From Bin87 sp034420475 (lineage in GTDB: Bacteria > Chloroflexota > Dehalococcoidia > Lucifugimonadales > UBA3495), in the NCBI GenBank assembly GCA_034420475.1, contig DAOULH010000009.1, forward strand, positions 62,001-126,000: a stretch of 64,000 nucleotides of DNA, read 5' to 3'. Both the position numbers and the translations under genes were made by a program. Every line of letters begins with the position of its first letter. Position 1 is the first letter of the stretch. The notes below the pieces were generated by a model. The model searched no databases, was not told the origin of the DNA, and saw nothing but the letters and a program-made list of their open reading frames with translations. Shown piece after piece: positions 1-7,875 of the stretch.

Positions 1-452
1 CTGACCACAGAGGATTCCAGGAAGGGGTCGATGAGGCGGACGGCCAGCAGGGGCAGGACGAGGAAGATGCCGATGCCCAGGGCGAGGGCGACCGCCATGG
101 TCATCGCCATGACCCACTTGCTGGCGGAGGAGTCGGCGCCTTCGGCGGAATCGGCCTCGCCGGCGGCGATGATGGCGGAACGCTGGAGGGATTTCATGCC
201 GTACCAGAGGGTTTCGGCGAGGATCAGGACGCCGCGCACGCAGGGGACGCGGCGGATGCGTCCGGAAAAGCGGGAGCTGACGGGCTCGGTGTCGCAGAAG
301 ATGTGGCCGTCGGGCTGGCGGACGGCGAGGCTGTAGTGGCGCACGCCGCGGATCATGACGCCTTCGATCACGGCTTGGCCGCCGTAGAGCGGCCGGGCGG
401 GCTGGGGACCGGCGGGCGGGGAGTTTGTTGGAGAGCCAGGGCGTGCTGACAT
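1..452 (-). CDS. DUF1385 (YqhQ-like) membrane protein, C-terminus cut by window edge
   Basis: This reading frame is open to the left edge, so only about 150 N-terminal residues are seen. After a proline-rich start (MSARPGSPTN) it carries the DUF1385 hallmark GGQAVIEGVMIRG, then a histidine/arginine-rich soluble part and a hydrophobic helix (MAMTMAVALALGIGIFLVLP) near the edge. DUF1385 proteins are integral membrane proteins of unknown function. In Chloroflexota and Firmicutes they commonly lie between rpmE and prfA, and here rpmE lies upstream on the same strand, which supports the call. The ATG at 452 has no strong Shine-Dalgarno sequence, because a short palindromic repeat sits immediately upstream. 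Confidence 0.85.
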   Translation of the reverse strand, partial: MSARPGSPTNSPPAGPQPARPLYGGQAVIEGVMIRGVRHYSLAVRQPDGHIFCDTEPVSSRFSGRIRRVPCVRGVLILAETLWYGMKSLQRSAIIAAGEADSAEGADSSASKWVMAMTMAVALALGIGIFLVLPLLAVRLIDPFLESSVV

Positions 453-455
453 TTC

Positions 456-481
456 GCGTCATTCCGGCGCAAGCCGGGGTC
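456..481. repeat. Short REP-type palindrome (GTCATTCCGGCGCAAGCCGG)
   Basis: The core CCGGCGCAAGCCGG is a self-complementary hairpin next to a GTCATTCC box. The same word, sometimes inverted, recurs near 12141-12166 and 47342-47372, always between genes. Confidence 0.6.
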
Positions 482-587
482 AATTCCGTCAATGGATGAT
501 TAATCTGGCCAACGTTCCGATACCAGAAGTTTTTGGGTTACTGCTTTCGCAGGGACGGTGGGGCGTTTTCCCAAATGTCAACACTGC

Positions 588-995
588 CTAGCCATCCAGC
601 TTGTGCCACGCTTCGCGGAAGGCGGTCTCGGAGAAGGCGTCGGGCTGGAGCCAGAGGGCGCCGCCGAACTCCTCGTCCAGCCGGCCGTCTTCGCGGACAT
701 CGTCCCGGGAGAGGAGGTAGGTTACGGGGAGGTCGGCCAGGATTTCGGTGCTGATGACGAGGTACTCCCAGTCCCAATCGAGTCTGTCGGCGTCGTAGAA
801 ACGGACGGCCTGGCTGTGCTCCTGGGAGTGGAACTTGAGGCGGACCTCGCGGGATTGCTCCGGGATGCCGGCGATCACCTCGTCCTCGTTGGGGCTGCGG
901 CGGGCGATGAAGCACTGCCAGCCGTGCTCGGCCAGGCGTTCGGCCAAGTAGATGCGTCCGTACTCGCGGACGGTTTTGGGCACGTAGCGCGGCAT
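588..995 (-). CDS. Conserved-looking hypothetical protein, 135 aa
   Basis: A soluble protein of 135 residues with no signal peptide or membrane segment. The start ATG at 995 is preceded by a good GGGAGG ribosome site eight bases upstream, and codon use is like the neighbours. The N-terminal half (REYGRIYLAERLAEHGWQCF) followed by REVRLKFHSQ and WEYLVIST has the alternating helix-strand look of small PD-(D/E)XK-type nucleases, but I cannot point to a complete catalytic triad, so no function is assigned. It lies downstream of rpmE, beyond a probable terminator, and upstream of DUF1385 on the same strand. Confidence 0.6.
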   Translation of the reverse strand: MPRYVPKTVREYGRIYLAERLAEHGWQCFIARRSPNEDEVIAGIPEQSREVRLKFHSQEHSQAVRFYDADRLDWDWEYLVISTEILADLPVTYLLSRDDVREDGRLDEEFGGALWLQPDAFSETAFREAWHKLDG

Positions 996-1087
996 GGGGG
1001 CTGCCTCCCGGGTTGGTGGACGGCGTGGTTCGACAGGCTCACCATGAGCGGGGGGTGTGGTTCACGGTAACGGAAGATGGGGATATA

Positions 1088-1116
1088 GCAAAACGGGAGC
1101 CGGTACCGGCTCCCGC
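1088..1116 (-). terminator. Rho-independent terminator after rpmE
   Basis: A perfect 20-base palindrome (GGGAGCCGGTACCGGCTCCC, 1095-1114) followed on the minus strand by GTTTTGC. It lies 27 bases past the rpmE stop and would end the rplU-rpmA-rpmE transcript. Confidence 0.75.
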
Positions 1117-1142
1117 CAAAGGGTTCTCGCTGAGGTCGTGGG

Positions 1143-1346
1143 TTAGCCGTCAAGGTTGAAGCGGCGGCTGAAACGCTCGATGCGGCCCTGGGTGTCGACG
1201 ATGCGCTGCTCACCGGTGTAGAAGGGGTGGCACTTGCCGCAGATCTCGACACGGAGGGCGGGCTTGGTGGCGCCGGTCTCGAAGACGTTCCCGCAGGAGC
1301 AGGTGACGGTAGCCTTGAAATACTGGGGATGGATTTCTGCTTTCAT
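1143..1346 (-). CDS. rpmE: 50S ribosomal protein L31 (zinc-binding form)
   Basis: A component of the large ribosomal subunit, 67 residues, the usual length. It opens with MKAEIHPQYFKATVTC as L31 proteins do. It keeps the four cysteines of the zinc-binding (C+) type: CSCGNVF near residues 16-18 and CGKCHPF near 37-40. This is the form that binds zinc and is often swapped for a C- paralogue under zinc limitation. It is the third gene of a minus-strand ribosomal operon, starting 10 bases after the rpmA stop. A terminator hairpin follows. Confidence 0.97.
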   Translation of the reverse strand: MKAEIHPQYFKATVTCSCGNVFETGATKPALRVEICGKCHPFYTGEQRIVDTQGRIERFSRRFNLDG

Positions 1347-1356
1347 GGCGCTGCCC

Positions 1357-1635
1357 CTATGCCGCGGCGGCTACGGCGTCGGCGACCGGGTAAACGCTGA
1401 CGCGGCGCTTGCCCCGGGCCTTCCACTCGTAGGTCACCTGGCCGTCGATCTTGGCGAAGAGGGTGTAGTCCCTGCCCACGCCGACGTTGGTGCCGGGATG
1501 GATGCGGGTGCCGCGCTGGCGGACGATGATGGAGCCGCCGGTGACCCGCTCGCCGCCGTACTTCTTGACGCCGAGGCGTTTTGCGTTGCTATCGCGGCCG
1601 TTGTTGGTGCTGCCGCCGGCCTTCTTGTGGGCCAT
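1357..1635 (-). CDS. rpmA: 50S ribosomal protein L27
   Basis: A large-subunit protein near the peptidyl transferase centre, 92 residues. The N-terminus MAHKKAGGSTNNGRDS and the core RGTRIHPGTNVGVG are diagnostic. There is no N-terminal cleavable extension of the Firmicutes type, so the mature protein starts directly with the AHKK tail. The ATG at 1635 is preceded by AGGAG, which overlaps the end of rplU; the rplU stop is only four bases away, so the two are translationally linked. It ends in an alanine-rich tail. Confidence 0.97.
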   Translation of the reverse strand: MAHKKAGGSTNNGRDSNAKRLGVKKYGGERVTGGSIIVRQRGTRIHPGTNVGVGRDYTLFAKIDGQVTYEWKARGKRRVSVYPVADAVAAAA

Positions 1636-1639
1636 GTCG

Positions 1640-2011
1640 CTATTCTCCTGTCTCGGGCTCGGTTGCGGCCTGGGGTTCATCTGCTCGGGGCGGGTTTCCG
1701 GTGTCGATATCCTGGATGCGGATACGAGTGTAGTTCTGCCGATGCCCCTTCTTGCGGCGGTACCGGGTCTTGGCCTTGTACTTGTAAACGATGATCTTGC
1801 GATCCTTGTAGTGGGACTGCACCTCGGCGATGACGCGGGCGCCCTCCACTGTGGGGGCGCCGAAGCGCATCTGACCGTCCCGGGAAACGGCGAGCACCTG
1901 GTCAAGGGCGGTGGTGCTGCCCTCTTCGGCTTCCAGCAACTCGACGTCGAGCACGTCGCCGGGCGAGACGCGGTACTGCTTGCCGCCGGTTTTAACGATT
2001 GCGTAATCCAT
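1640..2011 (-). CDS. rplU: 50S ribosomal protein L21
   Basis: A large-subunit protein that binds 23S rRNA, 123 residues. It starts MDYAIVKTGGKQYRVSPGD, the classic L21 N-terminus, and carries the conserved KYKAKTRYRRKKGHRQ basic stretch near residues 77-92. The C-terminal acidic tail (PPRADEPQAATEPETGE) is longer than in many L21 proteins. A GGGAG ribosome site precedes the ATG, and a strong sigma-70-like promoter lies at 2038-2067. First gene of rplU-rpmA-rpmE. Confidence 0.97.
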   Translation of the reverse strand: MDYAIVKTGGKQYRVSPGDVLDVELLEAEEGSTTALDQVLAVSRDGQMRFGAPTVEGARVIAEVQSHYKDRKIIVYKYKAKTRYRRKKGHRQNYTRIRIQDIDTGNPPRADEPQAATEPETGE

Positions 2012-2037
2012 TTCGGTAATCTCCCAAACGGCCTACT

Positions 2038-2067
2038 ATTGTAGGTTTGGGGCTTTGGCGGTGTCAA
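2038..2067 (-). promoter_or_regulatory. Sigma-70-type promoter of rplU-rpmA-rpmE
   Basis: On the minus strand TTGACA (2067-2062), an 18-base spacer, then TACAAT (2043-2038). The -35 box is a perfect consensus, and the predicted start of transcription is about 20 bases before the rplU ATG. Confidence 0.8.
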
Positions 2068-2110
2068 GGATGGGAGTTGCGCGTGAAGCCGCTTTGGCGG
2101 ACCGGGGAAA

Positions 2111-2150
2111 TTTACATGGATGCGCAGGATGGACGGGATGATTTCGTAAC
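2111..2150. repeat. Family D repeat, half copy
   Basis: Contains TTTACATGGATGCGCAGGAT and GGACGGGATG, the left arm of the family D inverted repeats found complete at 8523, 20592 and 32041. No matching right arm is visible here. Confidence 0.5.
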
Positions 2151-2160
2151 TGATCGGCGG

Positions 2161-3144
2161 TTAGTCGGCCTCCAAATCTCGTGCAGGGATGGTGTAGCAA
2201 TGAACACCGGCAGCGCTCGCGTTGCGGCGCTGTCCGCGGGTGATTTCGACACCGGCAACGGCGGCCACAGCTTTCAGGCCGGTGAACTCATGAAGATACT
2301 CAGCGTTTCGCTTGGCGCGTTCGATATCTCTCGCCGCAACGGTGAACGACGCTTCCACAGCGACGTAGGCAGGCTGTCCGTCCGCATCGCGGACCAGCAT
2401 AATCAGGTCGGCTTCGCGGAAGCTGCGCACGTCGTTTTCGTGCTTGCCCGAAGCGCGCGCCATGTTGGCGAAGCTGATGAGCATTCCCCTTGGCAGTTGG
2501 TTGACGAGCTGATAGCCCATATCATCCGCGATCAGGTCGGCGTCGCGTCGTGCCGCGTTGGAAGCGTGGGCTCCGCGGAGATAGCCCAGATGCAATTCTG
2601 ATTTGGCGAGACGTTCAGCGCCTTCTTGCAGGCGGGCACGCGATTCTGCGATGAGCTCGTCATGGTTGGCGAGACGTTCTTCGCCGTGTTGGAGGCGGGA
2701 GCGGGCTTCGGCGTTGAGTTCCTTGAGCTCTGCGAGCATGACTTCCTGGTTGGCGAGTCGTTCTTCGCCTTGTTGGAGTTGGGCGCGTGACTCAGCGATG
2801 AGCTCGTCGTGGTTGGTGAGACGTTCCTCGCCGTGTTGGAGGCGGGAGCGGGCTTCGGCGTTGAGTTCCTTGAGCTCTGCGAGCATGACTTCCTGGTTGG
2901 CGAGTCGTTCTTCGCCTTGTTGGAGTTGGGCGCGCGACTCTGCGATGAGCTCGGATTGCCGGGCGGTGAGCTCGCGCACCTCTGCGATCATAGCGTCGCG
3001 GTTGGCGAGGCGTTCTTCGCCTTCGCTTTGTTTGACGCCGAACTGCCGCAGCGTCTCGACGACCTCGTCCAGCCGTCGGACTATGGCCCGCCCCTCGGGT
3101 GTCAGGTTTTCGGGAACCTGATCCCGTCCTTCCGGCGTGCTCAT
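2161..3144 (-). CDS. Heptad-repeat coiled-coil protein with C-terminal restriction-like domain
   Basis: About 327 residues from the ATG at 3144, which has GGGAGGG five bases upstream; a longer reading frame upstream lacks a ribosome site. Residues about 30-185 are a long coiled coil built on the phrase GEERLAN. The distances between successive copies are 35, 28, 21, 28 and 21 residues, all multiples of seven. The C-terminal domain (about 200-327) contains ADLIMLVRDADGQPAYVAVE, resembling the D...E-x strand pattern of PD-(D/E)XK folds, though the final lysine is not evident. A shorter paralogue lies at 53219. Function is unknown; a nuclease-like role is inference from fold resemblance only. 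Confidence 0.75.
   Translation of the reverse strand: MSTPEGRDQVPENLTPEGRAIVRRLDEVVETLRQFGVKQSEGEERLANRDAMIAEVRELTARQSELIAESRAQLQQGEERLANQEVMLAELKELNAEARSRLQHGEERLTNHDELIAESRAQLQQGEERLANQEVMLAELKELNAEARSRLQHGEERLANHDELIAESRARLQEGAERLAKSELHLGYLRGAHASNAARRDADLIADDMGYQLVNQLPRGMLISFANMARASGKHENDVRSFREADLIMLVRDADGQPAYVAVEASFTVAARDIERAKRNAEYLHEFTGLKAVAAVAGVEITRGQRRNASAAGVHCYTIPARDLEAD
2653..2946 (-). repeat. 147-bp near-identical tandem repeat inside the coiled-coil gene
   Basis: Two copies of a 147-base unit (49 codons, exactly seven heptads) lie in register, for example GAGCTCGT at 2653 and at 2800. They differ at a handful of bases, so the duplication is recent. Confidence 0.85.
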
Positions 3145-3675
3145 GTGTACCCTCCCGTGGATGTGTTGCCTACCCGGAAAGCATAGCAGATTCGAGCCTG
3201 GCCCCGGATCGCGGATTACGAATGGAGGCGACAGCAGCACAGGCGATGGACTGCGGTCGCCGGAAATGATGGTCAAGGTGTTGCGGTGGCTGGCCTCCTG
3301 GGGTTGAGGGTGTGCAGGCGATGTGGTTGGTAGTGTTGACCAGGTTCCGAGCGGTTATCAGCCCTACGGCCGGAGGATTTGCGCTTGGGTTTTTTGCTCT
3401 CATTTTCCATGCCTGGGGGCGCGATGCCTGGAGCATGGCGGGCTGTGGCGGGCCCGGTGGCCGAGGAGACTGCGCCGGTTAAAGCGGCCGGCGGCAGTCC
3501 ACTGCGAAGGCCGTTAGCGACTTGGATGCTGACAGGAGTGGCCGTGAACGCTGGGAACCTGGTCGAAGGATGCGGATATTCTCGCCTGCGGATTCAGGAT
3601 AGCACGGGCGTTCTGGCAGTGTGAGGGAGGGAATGTCAGGGATTTTTGACAAGTGGCTTTGCTCTTCCAACATCA
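3145..3675. other. Gene-free stretch
   Basis: I see no convincing gene here. The short open frames on both strands lack ribosome sites, and their translations look like noise. Base composition falls towards the right end, where the hicAB promoter begins. Confidence 0.5.
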
Positions 3676-3704
3676 TTGACTGGTGGTATCGGTATTAGTA
3701 TTAT
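3676..3704 (+). promoter_or_regulatory. Promoter of the hicAB locus
   Basis: TTGACT (3676-3681), a 17-base spacer and TATTAT (3699-3704) sit in an AT-rich patch. The hicA start is 90 bases downstream. Confidence 0.65.
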
Positions 3705-3793
3705 AACGCCGCCTTTACACGCACCTATGGAGGCGGAGCCATGACAATTGAAGGATTTGCAGGGCCGACGATCCGGTCCGTTCAGGAGCAATT

Positions 3794-4038
3794 ATGGAAT
3801 TGGATGCCGTCATACAGGCATTGCGGAACAACCCTGCGGGTGTTCGCTTCCAGGAGTTAGCCAGGTATTGCGACTGTTTCTTTGGCGAGCCGCGTCAGCG
3901 GGAAGCAGTCATTGGGTGTATCGAACCCCGTGGCACGGTGACCCGAGAGTAAACATACAATCTGACCGGGGCATGGCGAAGGCGTACCAGGTGCGGCAGG
4001 TTATTCGAGCACTGGAGAAGTTGCGCGATGAAGGATGA
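3794..4038 (+). pseudogene. hicA: HicA-family mRNA interferase toxin, frameshifted
   Basis: HicA toxins are small double-stranded-RNA-binding-fold proteins that cleave mRNA. Reading from ATG 3794 (AGGAG upstream) gives an N-terminal half ending FFGEPRQR. The C-terminal half, with the catalytic-histidine region GSSHWVYRTPWHGDP and VNIQSDRGMAKAYQVRQV, is in another frame. Restoring one G in the GGG run at 3900-3902 joins them into a normal 81-residue HicA. As written the toxin is broken: the first frame stops after about 52 residues. The end overlaps the hicB start by 11 bases, the usual hicAB layout. A homopolymer sequencing error is the main alternative to a real inactivating deletion. Confidence 0.85.
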
Positions 4039-4363
4039 CCACTACACATACCGAGTTACCTGGTCGGCTGAAGACGGGGAATACGTGGGCCTGTGCGCCG
4101 AGTTTCCCTCGCTGAGTTGGCTGGAGCCAGCCCAGGACGCGGCCTTCATCGGGATACGCCGGTTAGTGGCAGAGTGCGTTGCCGATATGCTGGCCAACGG
4201 CGAAACGCCACCCACGCCGTTGGCCGAACGCACGTACAGCGGACGATTCCTGGTGCGCGTACCGCCCGAAACCCACCGCGCTCTGGTTATGAAGGCAGCA
4301 GAGGAGGGGGTGAGCCTGAACCGGCTGGTGAGCGCGCGGCTGTCGGCGGACGGTATGCAATGA
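4028..4363 (+). CDS. hicB: HicB-family antitoxin with ribbon-helix-helix domain
   Basis: The 111-residue antitoxin partner of HicA. The N-terminal part (YTYRVTWSAEDGEYVGLCAE) is the RNase H-like HicB fold that binds and inhibits the toxin. After the linker PPTPLAERTYSGRF comes an Arc/CopG-type ribbon-helix-helix DNA-binding domain (VPPETHRALVMKAAEEGVSL) that normally represses the operon. The gene is intact, and its start lies inside the end of hicA, so translation is probably coupled. With hicA frameshifted this may be an orphan antitoxin. Confidence 0.9.
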   Translation: MKDDHYTYRVTWSAEDGEYVGLCAEFPSLSWLEPAQDAAFIGIRRLVAECVADMLANGETPPTPLAERTYSGRFLVRVPPETHRALVMKAAEEGVSLNRLVSARLSADGMQ

Positions 4364-4405
4364 CGGCTGCAGGTTTGCGGGCGGCGTACCTGGCGCAGCC
4401 GATGG

Positions 4406-6145
4406 TCAGGCGGCGCCGACGCTGACGGTTACGACGTCGAGGCCGTGGTATTTCTGGTGGCGGACGGAGGAGGCGTAGTGGCGGAGGAGGCGGAGGGAGA
4501 CCTCGCCGTCGTCGGGCACGGCGGGCAGGGCGCTGAGGTAGGTGAGGCGGTCCTCGACGTTGTCGCCCTCCAGGGAGGAAACGAACTCCAGCTCCACGGC
4601 GCTGCCCTCGCGGCGGGCGCTGACGGTGAGCCGGCGAGGGGAATCGTCCTGTTCGGAGTCGTCGTAGACTTGCGCGAGGATGGCCAGGGTCTCCTCGCCG
4701 GCGGCGGCCAGGCGGTTTGACGCATCGGGGCTCCACTGGATTCGGGAGGCAAAGGCGCGGAGGAAGTCATCCACCTGCTGGGGGGCATCGTCGTCCAGCG
4801 GGACGCGGAGGCGGCGACGGCGGGGCTTGCTGAACTCGACGAAGGCCATGAGCCCCACGGCGACGATTGCGCCGGAAGTCATGCCGTTGCCCAGGAGGAC
4901 GCCGAGGAAGCCTTCGCCCAGGAGTTCGGGGAAGATGACGCCGTTCTGGAACCCGACGCCGACCCAGAAGGCGATGCCGGCCACAGTGGCCTTGCGGTGG
5001 TCGAGACCGTCCTGGACGATGATCCGCAAACCCTGCACGAAGAGCAGGGCGATGAGGATGCCCACGTAGGCGGCGGCCACGGGCGACGGGATGGCGATGA
5101 GGAGGGCGGTTGCCTTGGGGAAGAAGGCCAGGACGATGAAGATGACGCCGACCACGATGCCGACGCGACGGGCGGCGATGCCCGTGACCTCGGCCAGGGA
5201 GATGCTGGTGGAGTAGGTGGTGTTGGGCAGGGTGCCGGCGAGGCCGGAGAGGAGGTTGCCCACGCCGTCGGTGTTCAAGGCTCCCTGGACGACCCGGTAG
5301 TCGGTGGCCGGGGGACGGCGGCGGGAGACGCGCTGGATGGCGACGCCGTCGCCGATGGTCTCGATGGCGCCGACGAAGGTGACGACGATGAAGGCAGGCA
5401 GCAGGGCCCAGAACTCCACGCCGGGGGTGAAGTCGAAACCGGGCCACGCGCCGAAAGGCACGCCGACCCAGGGGGCATCCTTCACGTACTGGACGTCGTA
5501 CATCCCGAAGGGGGCGGATACCGCGCAACCGACGATGATGCCGGCGACGGGGGACCACAACCGCAACGACGCCGGGGCGCGGAGGACAAGGACGACGACA
5601 ACCAGAATGGTGACTATCGCCACCAGAGGAGGGGCGAAGGAGGTGGTGCCTTCCGGGGCGTCGCTGAGCATATCGTACACGATGGGCATGATGGTGGCGG
5701 CGATGAGCATGATCACGGTGCCGGAAACCACCGGGGTGAAGATGCTGCGCAGCACGGAGAGGCGGGCGGCCAGGGCGAACTGGAACAGGGCCGACACGAC
5801 GACGAGGCTGGCCATCAACGCCGGGCCGCCCTGGATCAGCGCGGCGACGCACACGGCGAAGAAGGCGCCGGAGGTGCCCATCATCAGGATGTGTCCGGCG
5901 CCGATGCGCCAGATGCGGGCCGACTGGAGGACGGTGGTGATGCCGCTGATGAGGAGGGCGGCGAAGACGCCCCAGGCGATGTAGTTTGCGGGCTGCTCCG
6001 CGATGCGGAAGACGATGACGACGCCCAGGACGATGCCACTGACGATGAGCAGGGCGGCCTGGAAGCCGGCGCCGATGGTGAGCAGGGCGGGAGGATGTTC
6101 GTCCGGCTCGTAGCGGATGTGTTCGTTCACTGGTGATGCAGCCAA
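4406..6145 (-). CDS. NCS2-family (xanthine/uracil permease-like) transporter with C-terminal HATPase-like domain
   Basis: 579 residues starting at TTG 6145 with GGAG eight bases upstream. Residues about 20-440 form a dozen or more hydrophobic segments of the NCS2/SLC23 type. The segment FVGAIETIGDGVAIQR corresponds to the conserved substrate-site helix, and GTLPNTTYSTSISLAEVTG to the motif after it. NCS2 proteins import nucleobases; the substrate here is unknown. About 140 further residues are cytoplasmic. They begin DDFLRAFASRIQWSPDASNR, then RLAAAGEETLAIL and GEVSLRLLRHYASSV, echoing the N box and last strand of RsbW-type HATPase domains, without a clear ATP-binding glycine motif. The fusion is unusual. 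Confidence 0.8.
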   Translation of the reverse strand: MAASPVNEHIRYEPDEHPPALLTIGAGFQAALLIVSGIVLGVVIVFRIAEQPANYIAWGVFAALLISGITTVLQSARIWRIGAGHILMMGTSGAFFAVCVAALIQGGPALMASLVVVSALFQFALAARLSVLRSIFTPVVSGTVIMLIAATIMPIVYDMLSDAPEGTTSFAPPLVAIVTILVVVVLVLRAPASLRLWSPVAGIIVGCAVSAPFGMYDVQYVKDAPWVGVPFGAWPGFDFTPGVEFWALLPAFIVVTFVGAIETIGDGVAIQRVSRRRPPATDYRVVQGALNTDGVGNLLSGLAGTLPNTTYSTSISLAEVTGIAARRVGIVVGVIFIVLAFFPKATALLIAIPSPVAAAYVGILIALLFVQGLRIIVQDGLDHRKATVAGIAFWVGVGFQNGVIFPELLGEGFLGVLLGNGMTSGAIVAVGLMAFVEFSKPRRRRLRVPLDDDAPQQVDDFLRAFASRIQWSPDASNRLAAAGEETLAILAQVYDDSEQDDSPRRLTVSARREGSAVELEFVSSLEGDNVEDRLTYLSALPAVPDDGEVSLRLLRHYASSVRHQKYHGLDVVTVSVGAA

Positions 6146-6277
6146 GAGTCACGCTCCAAATACATGCGTGGTGTTATCGTCGTCCCGATTTGGGCAAGTG
6201 TTAAGTAGTGGGTATCCGACCTTCCTTATGCGAACGCAAGTATCTTATCTTGACTGTCCATCGCGCAACACCTTCAT

Positions 6278-6404
6278 GCGTACCCAGTTTCGCTAGAACT
6301 GTCATTGCGAACGCAGCGCGGCAATCTCGTCAGGGCAACGGACGCCGCCGCGGTAACGAGATGGCCGCGTCGCTGCGCTCCTCGCGATGACAAACTGGGT
6401 ACGT
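6278..6404. repeat. Family A inverted-repeat element, copy 1
   Basis: Bounded by CGTACCCAGTTT on the left and AAACTGGGTACG on the right. Inside are GTCATTGCGA...GGCAATCTCGT and its inverted counterpart ending CTCGCGATGAC. Other copies are at 15689 and 58588. Confidence 0.8.
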
Positions 6405-6427
6405 GCAAGCGCAACACCATTGGGAGA

Positions 6428-6659
6428 CAACAAGCTTTCAGAAGCCAGCGGTTGTCATTGCGAGGCGCTGGCGCCGTGGCAATCTCGCCGACGCCGCAGC
6501 AATGTCTGCCCCAAGCAATGTCTGCCCCAAAGGACTCCCCTACGCCAATGGGATTGCCGCGCTGCGCTCGCAATGACGATCCTACGCGCTGCGCTCGCAA
6601 TGACAATCCTAGAGGAAATGGGGTACGCGTGAATACTTTCCCCGCAAGTCTGAACAGTC
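6428..6659. repeat. Family B element, expanded copy 1
   Basis: Has the family B arms GGTTGTCATTGCGAGGCGCT and CGCAAGTCTGAACAGTCAC. It is lengthened by two small internal tandem duplications: AGCAATGTCTGCCCCA twice near 6500-6531, and GCGCTGCGCTCGCAATGAC twice near 6560-6604. Together with family A copy 1 it fills the gap before the SMP-30 gene. Confidence 0.75.
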
Positions 6660-6663
6660 ACGT

Positions 6664-6692
6664 TTGCGCGGCATAGTTGGCGGGCATACAAT
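6664..6692 (+). promoter_or_regulatory. Possible promoter of the SMP-30 gene
   Basis: TTGCGC (6664-6669), a 17-base spacer and TACAAT (6687-6692), just after the right end of a family B element. The -35 is weak, but the same TTGCGC/17/TATAAT arrangement precedes a P450 gene at 55352-55380. Confidence 0.45.
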
Positions 6693-6762
6693 GGCGGCGC
6701 GAGCTACCAAAGTAGCCCGGGCGTCGCGGGAAGTGGCGCCGGACACACCAGGAGGCGCATCC

Positions 6763-7665
6763 ATGCCAATCGAAAAGCTATCTTCCGCCCTGGACGCCAT
6801 CATCGACACCGACGCACCCATTGAGGAGCACGGGTCGGGGTTCGGCGGCGCCGAAGGACCGGCCGAGGGGCCGCTGTGGTGGAGCGACGGCGGCTATCTG
6901 CTGTTCAGCGACATCCACAACAACCGGCGGATGCGGTACACGCCCGGCTCCGGCGTGACCGTGGAGGCCGAGCCGGTGAACCGGCACAACGGGCTGACCC
7001 GCGACCAGCAGGGTCGGCTGATTGCCGCCGAGCACGACGGCCGGCGGGTGAGCCGGCTGGAGCACGACGGATCGACCACGGTGCTGGCCAACCAGTTCCA
7101 GGGTCGGCAGCTGAACCGTCCCAACGACGTGGTGGTGAAGTCGGACGGCAGCATCTACTTCACCGATCCGTGGACGTTCCGACGGCCGCGGGAGCAGTGG
7201 GAGCAGACCATCTCCGGCGTGTACCGCATCTCGCCGGAGATGGGGACGCTGACGCTGCTGGTGTCCGACTTCGTGGTGCCCAACGGGCTGGCGTTCAATC
7301 CCGACGAGACGGTGCTGTACATCAACGACTCGCGCCGGGGGATCATCCGGGCCTTTGACGTGCAGGACGACGGGTCGGTGGCGCTGGCGTCGGACCGGCT
7401 GTTCAAGGACCTGCGCGGCGAGCGCGAGGGCGTGCCGGACGGGATGAAGGTGGACGTTGAGGGCAACGTGTACTGCGGCGGGTCCGGCGGCCTGCACATC
7501 ATGAACGCCGGCGGCGAGACGCTGGGCATCGTGGTGCACGGGCAGCCGGCGACGACGAACCTGTGCTTCGGCGGGGCCGACTGGAAGACGCTGTACTTCA
7601 CCAGCCGGAACACCGTGGGCAGCGTGCCGGTGAAGATTGCCGGCGTGCCCGTGCCGGCGAAGTAG
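6763..7665 (+). CDS. SMP-30/gluconolactonase family hydrolase
   Basis: A 300-residue six-bladed beta-propeller. The ATG at 6763 is chosen because AGGAGG lies six bases upstream; the longer frame has no ribosome site. Family features include the metal-binding glutamate region GAEGPAEGPLWW near residue 30, NRPNDVVVKSDGSIYFTDP with the conserved Asn-Asp and FTDP, and VPNGLAFNPDE. Members are metal-dependent lactonases acting on sugar or other lactones in the cytoplasm; the true substrate is unknown. No other sugar-pathway gene is adjacent. Confidence 0.88.
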   Translation: MPIEKLSSALDAIIDTDAPIEEHGSGFGGAEGPAEGPLWWSDGGYLLFSDIHNNRRMRYTPGSGVTVEAEPVNRHNGLTRDQQGRLIAAEHDGRRVSRLEHDGSTTVLANQFQGRQLNRPNDVVVKSDGSIYFTDPWTFRRPREQWEQTISGVYRISPEMGTLTLLVSDFVVPNGLAFNPDETVLYINDSRRGIIRAFDVQDDGSVALASDRLFKDLRGEREGVPDGMKVDVEGNVYCGGSGGLHIMNAGGETLGIVVHGQPATTNLCFGGADWKTLYFTSRNTVGSVPVKIAGVPVPAK

Positions 7666-7731
7666 GGACCGGAAGGGAGCGCGGCGGGGTGGACGATGTT
7701 CACCCCGCGTACCGGTTTACGGCGTGAGAAT

Positions 7732-7842
7732 GTCAGAATCAGGATTTTCAAGATTCAGGGATTATCAGGATTGGAACCATTTGGTGATGGAGAACTCCCA
7801 ATCCTGTCAAATCATGAAATCACGTCAATCCTGCTGCTGACG
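7732..7842. repeat. Family C inverted-repeat element, copy 1
   Basis: Arms TGTCAGAATCAGGATTTTCA and CGTCAATCCTGCTGCTGACG surround internal TCAGGATTGGAACC and AATCCTGTCAAATCATGAAA. Near-complete copies lie at 33969 and 63389. Confidence 0.8.
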
Positions 7843-7875
7843 ATTTTGCGAAGGTTGGGTACGCACGAGAGGACT

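Noticed and set aside
4997..6136. A 379-codon plus-strand open frame over the NCS2 permease
   Set aside because: Its translation is a Gly/Asp/Glu-rich shadow of hydrophobic codons on the minus strand.
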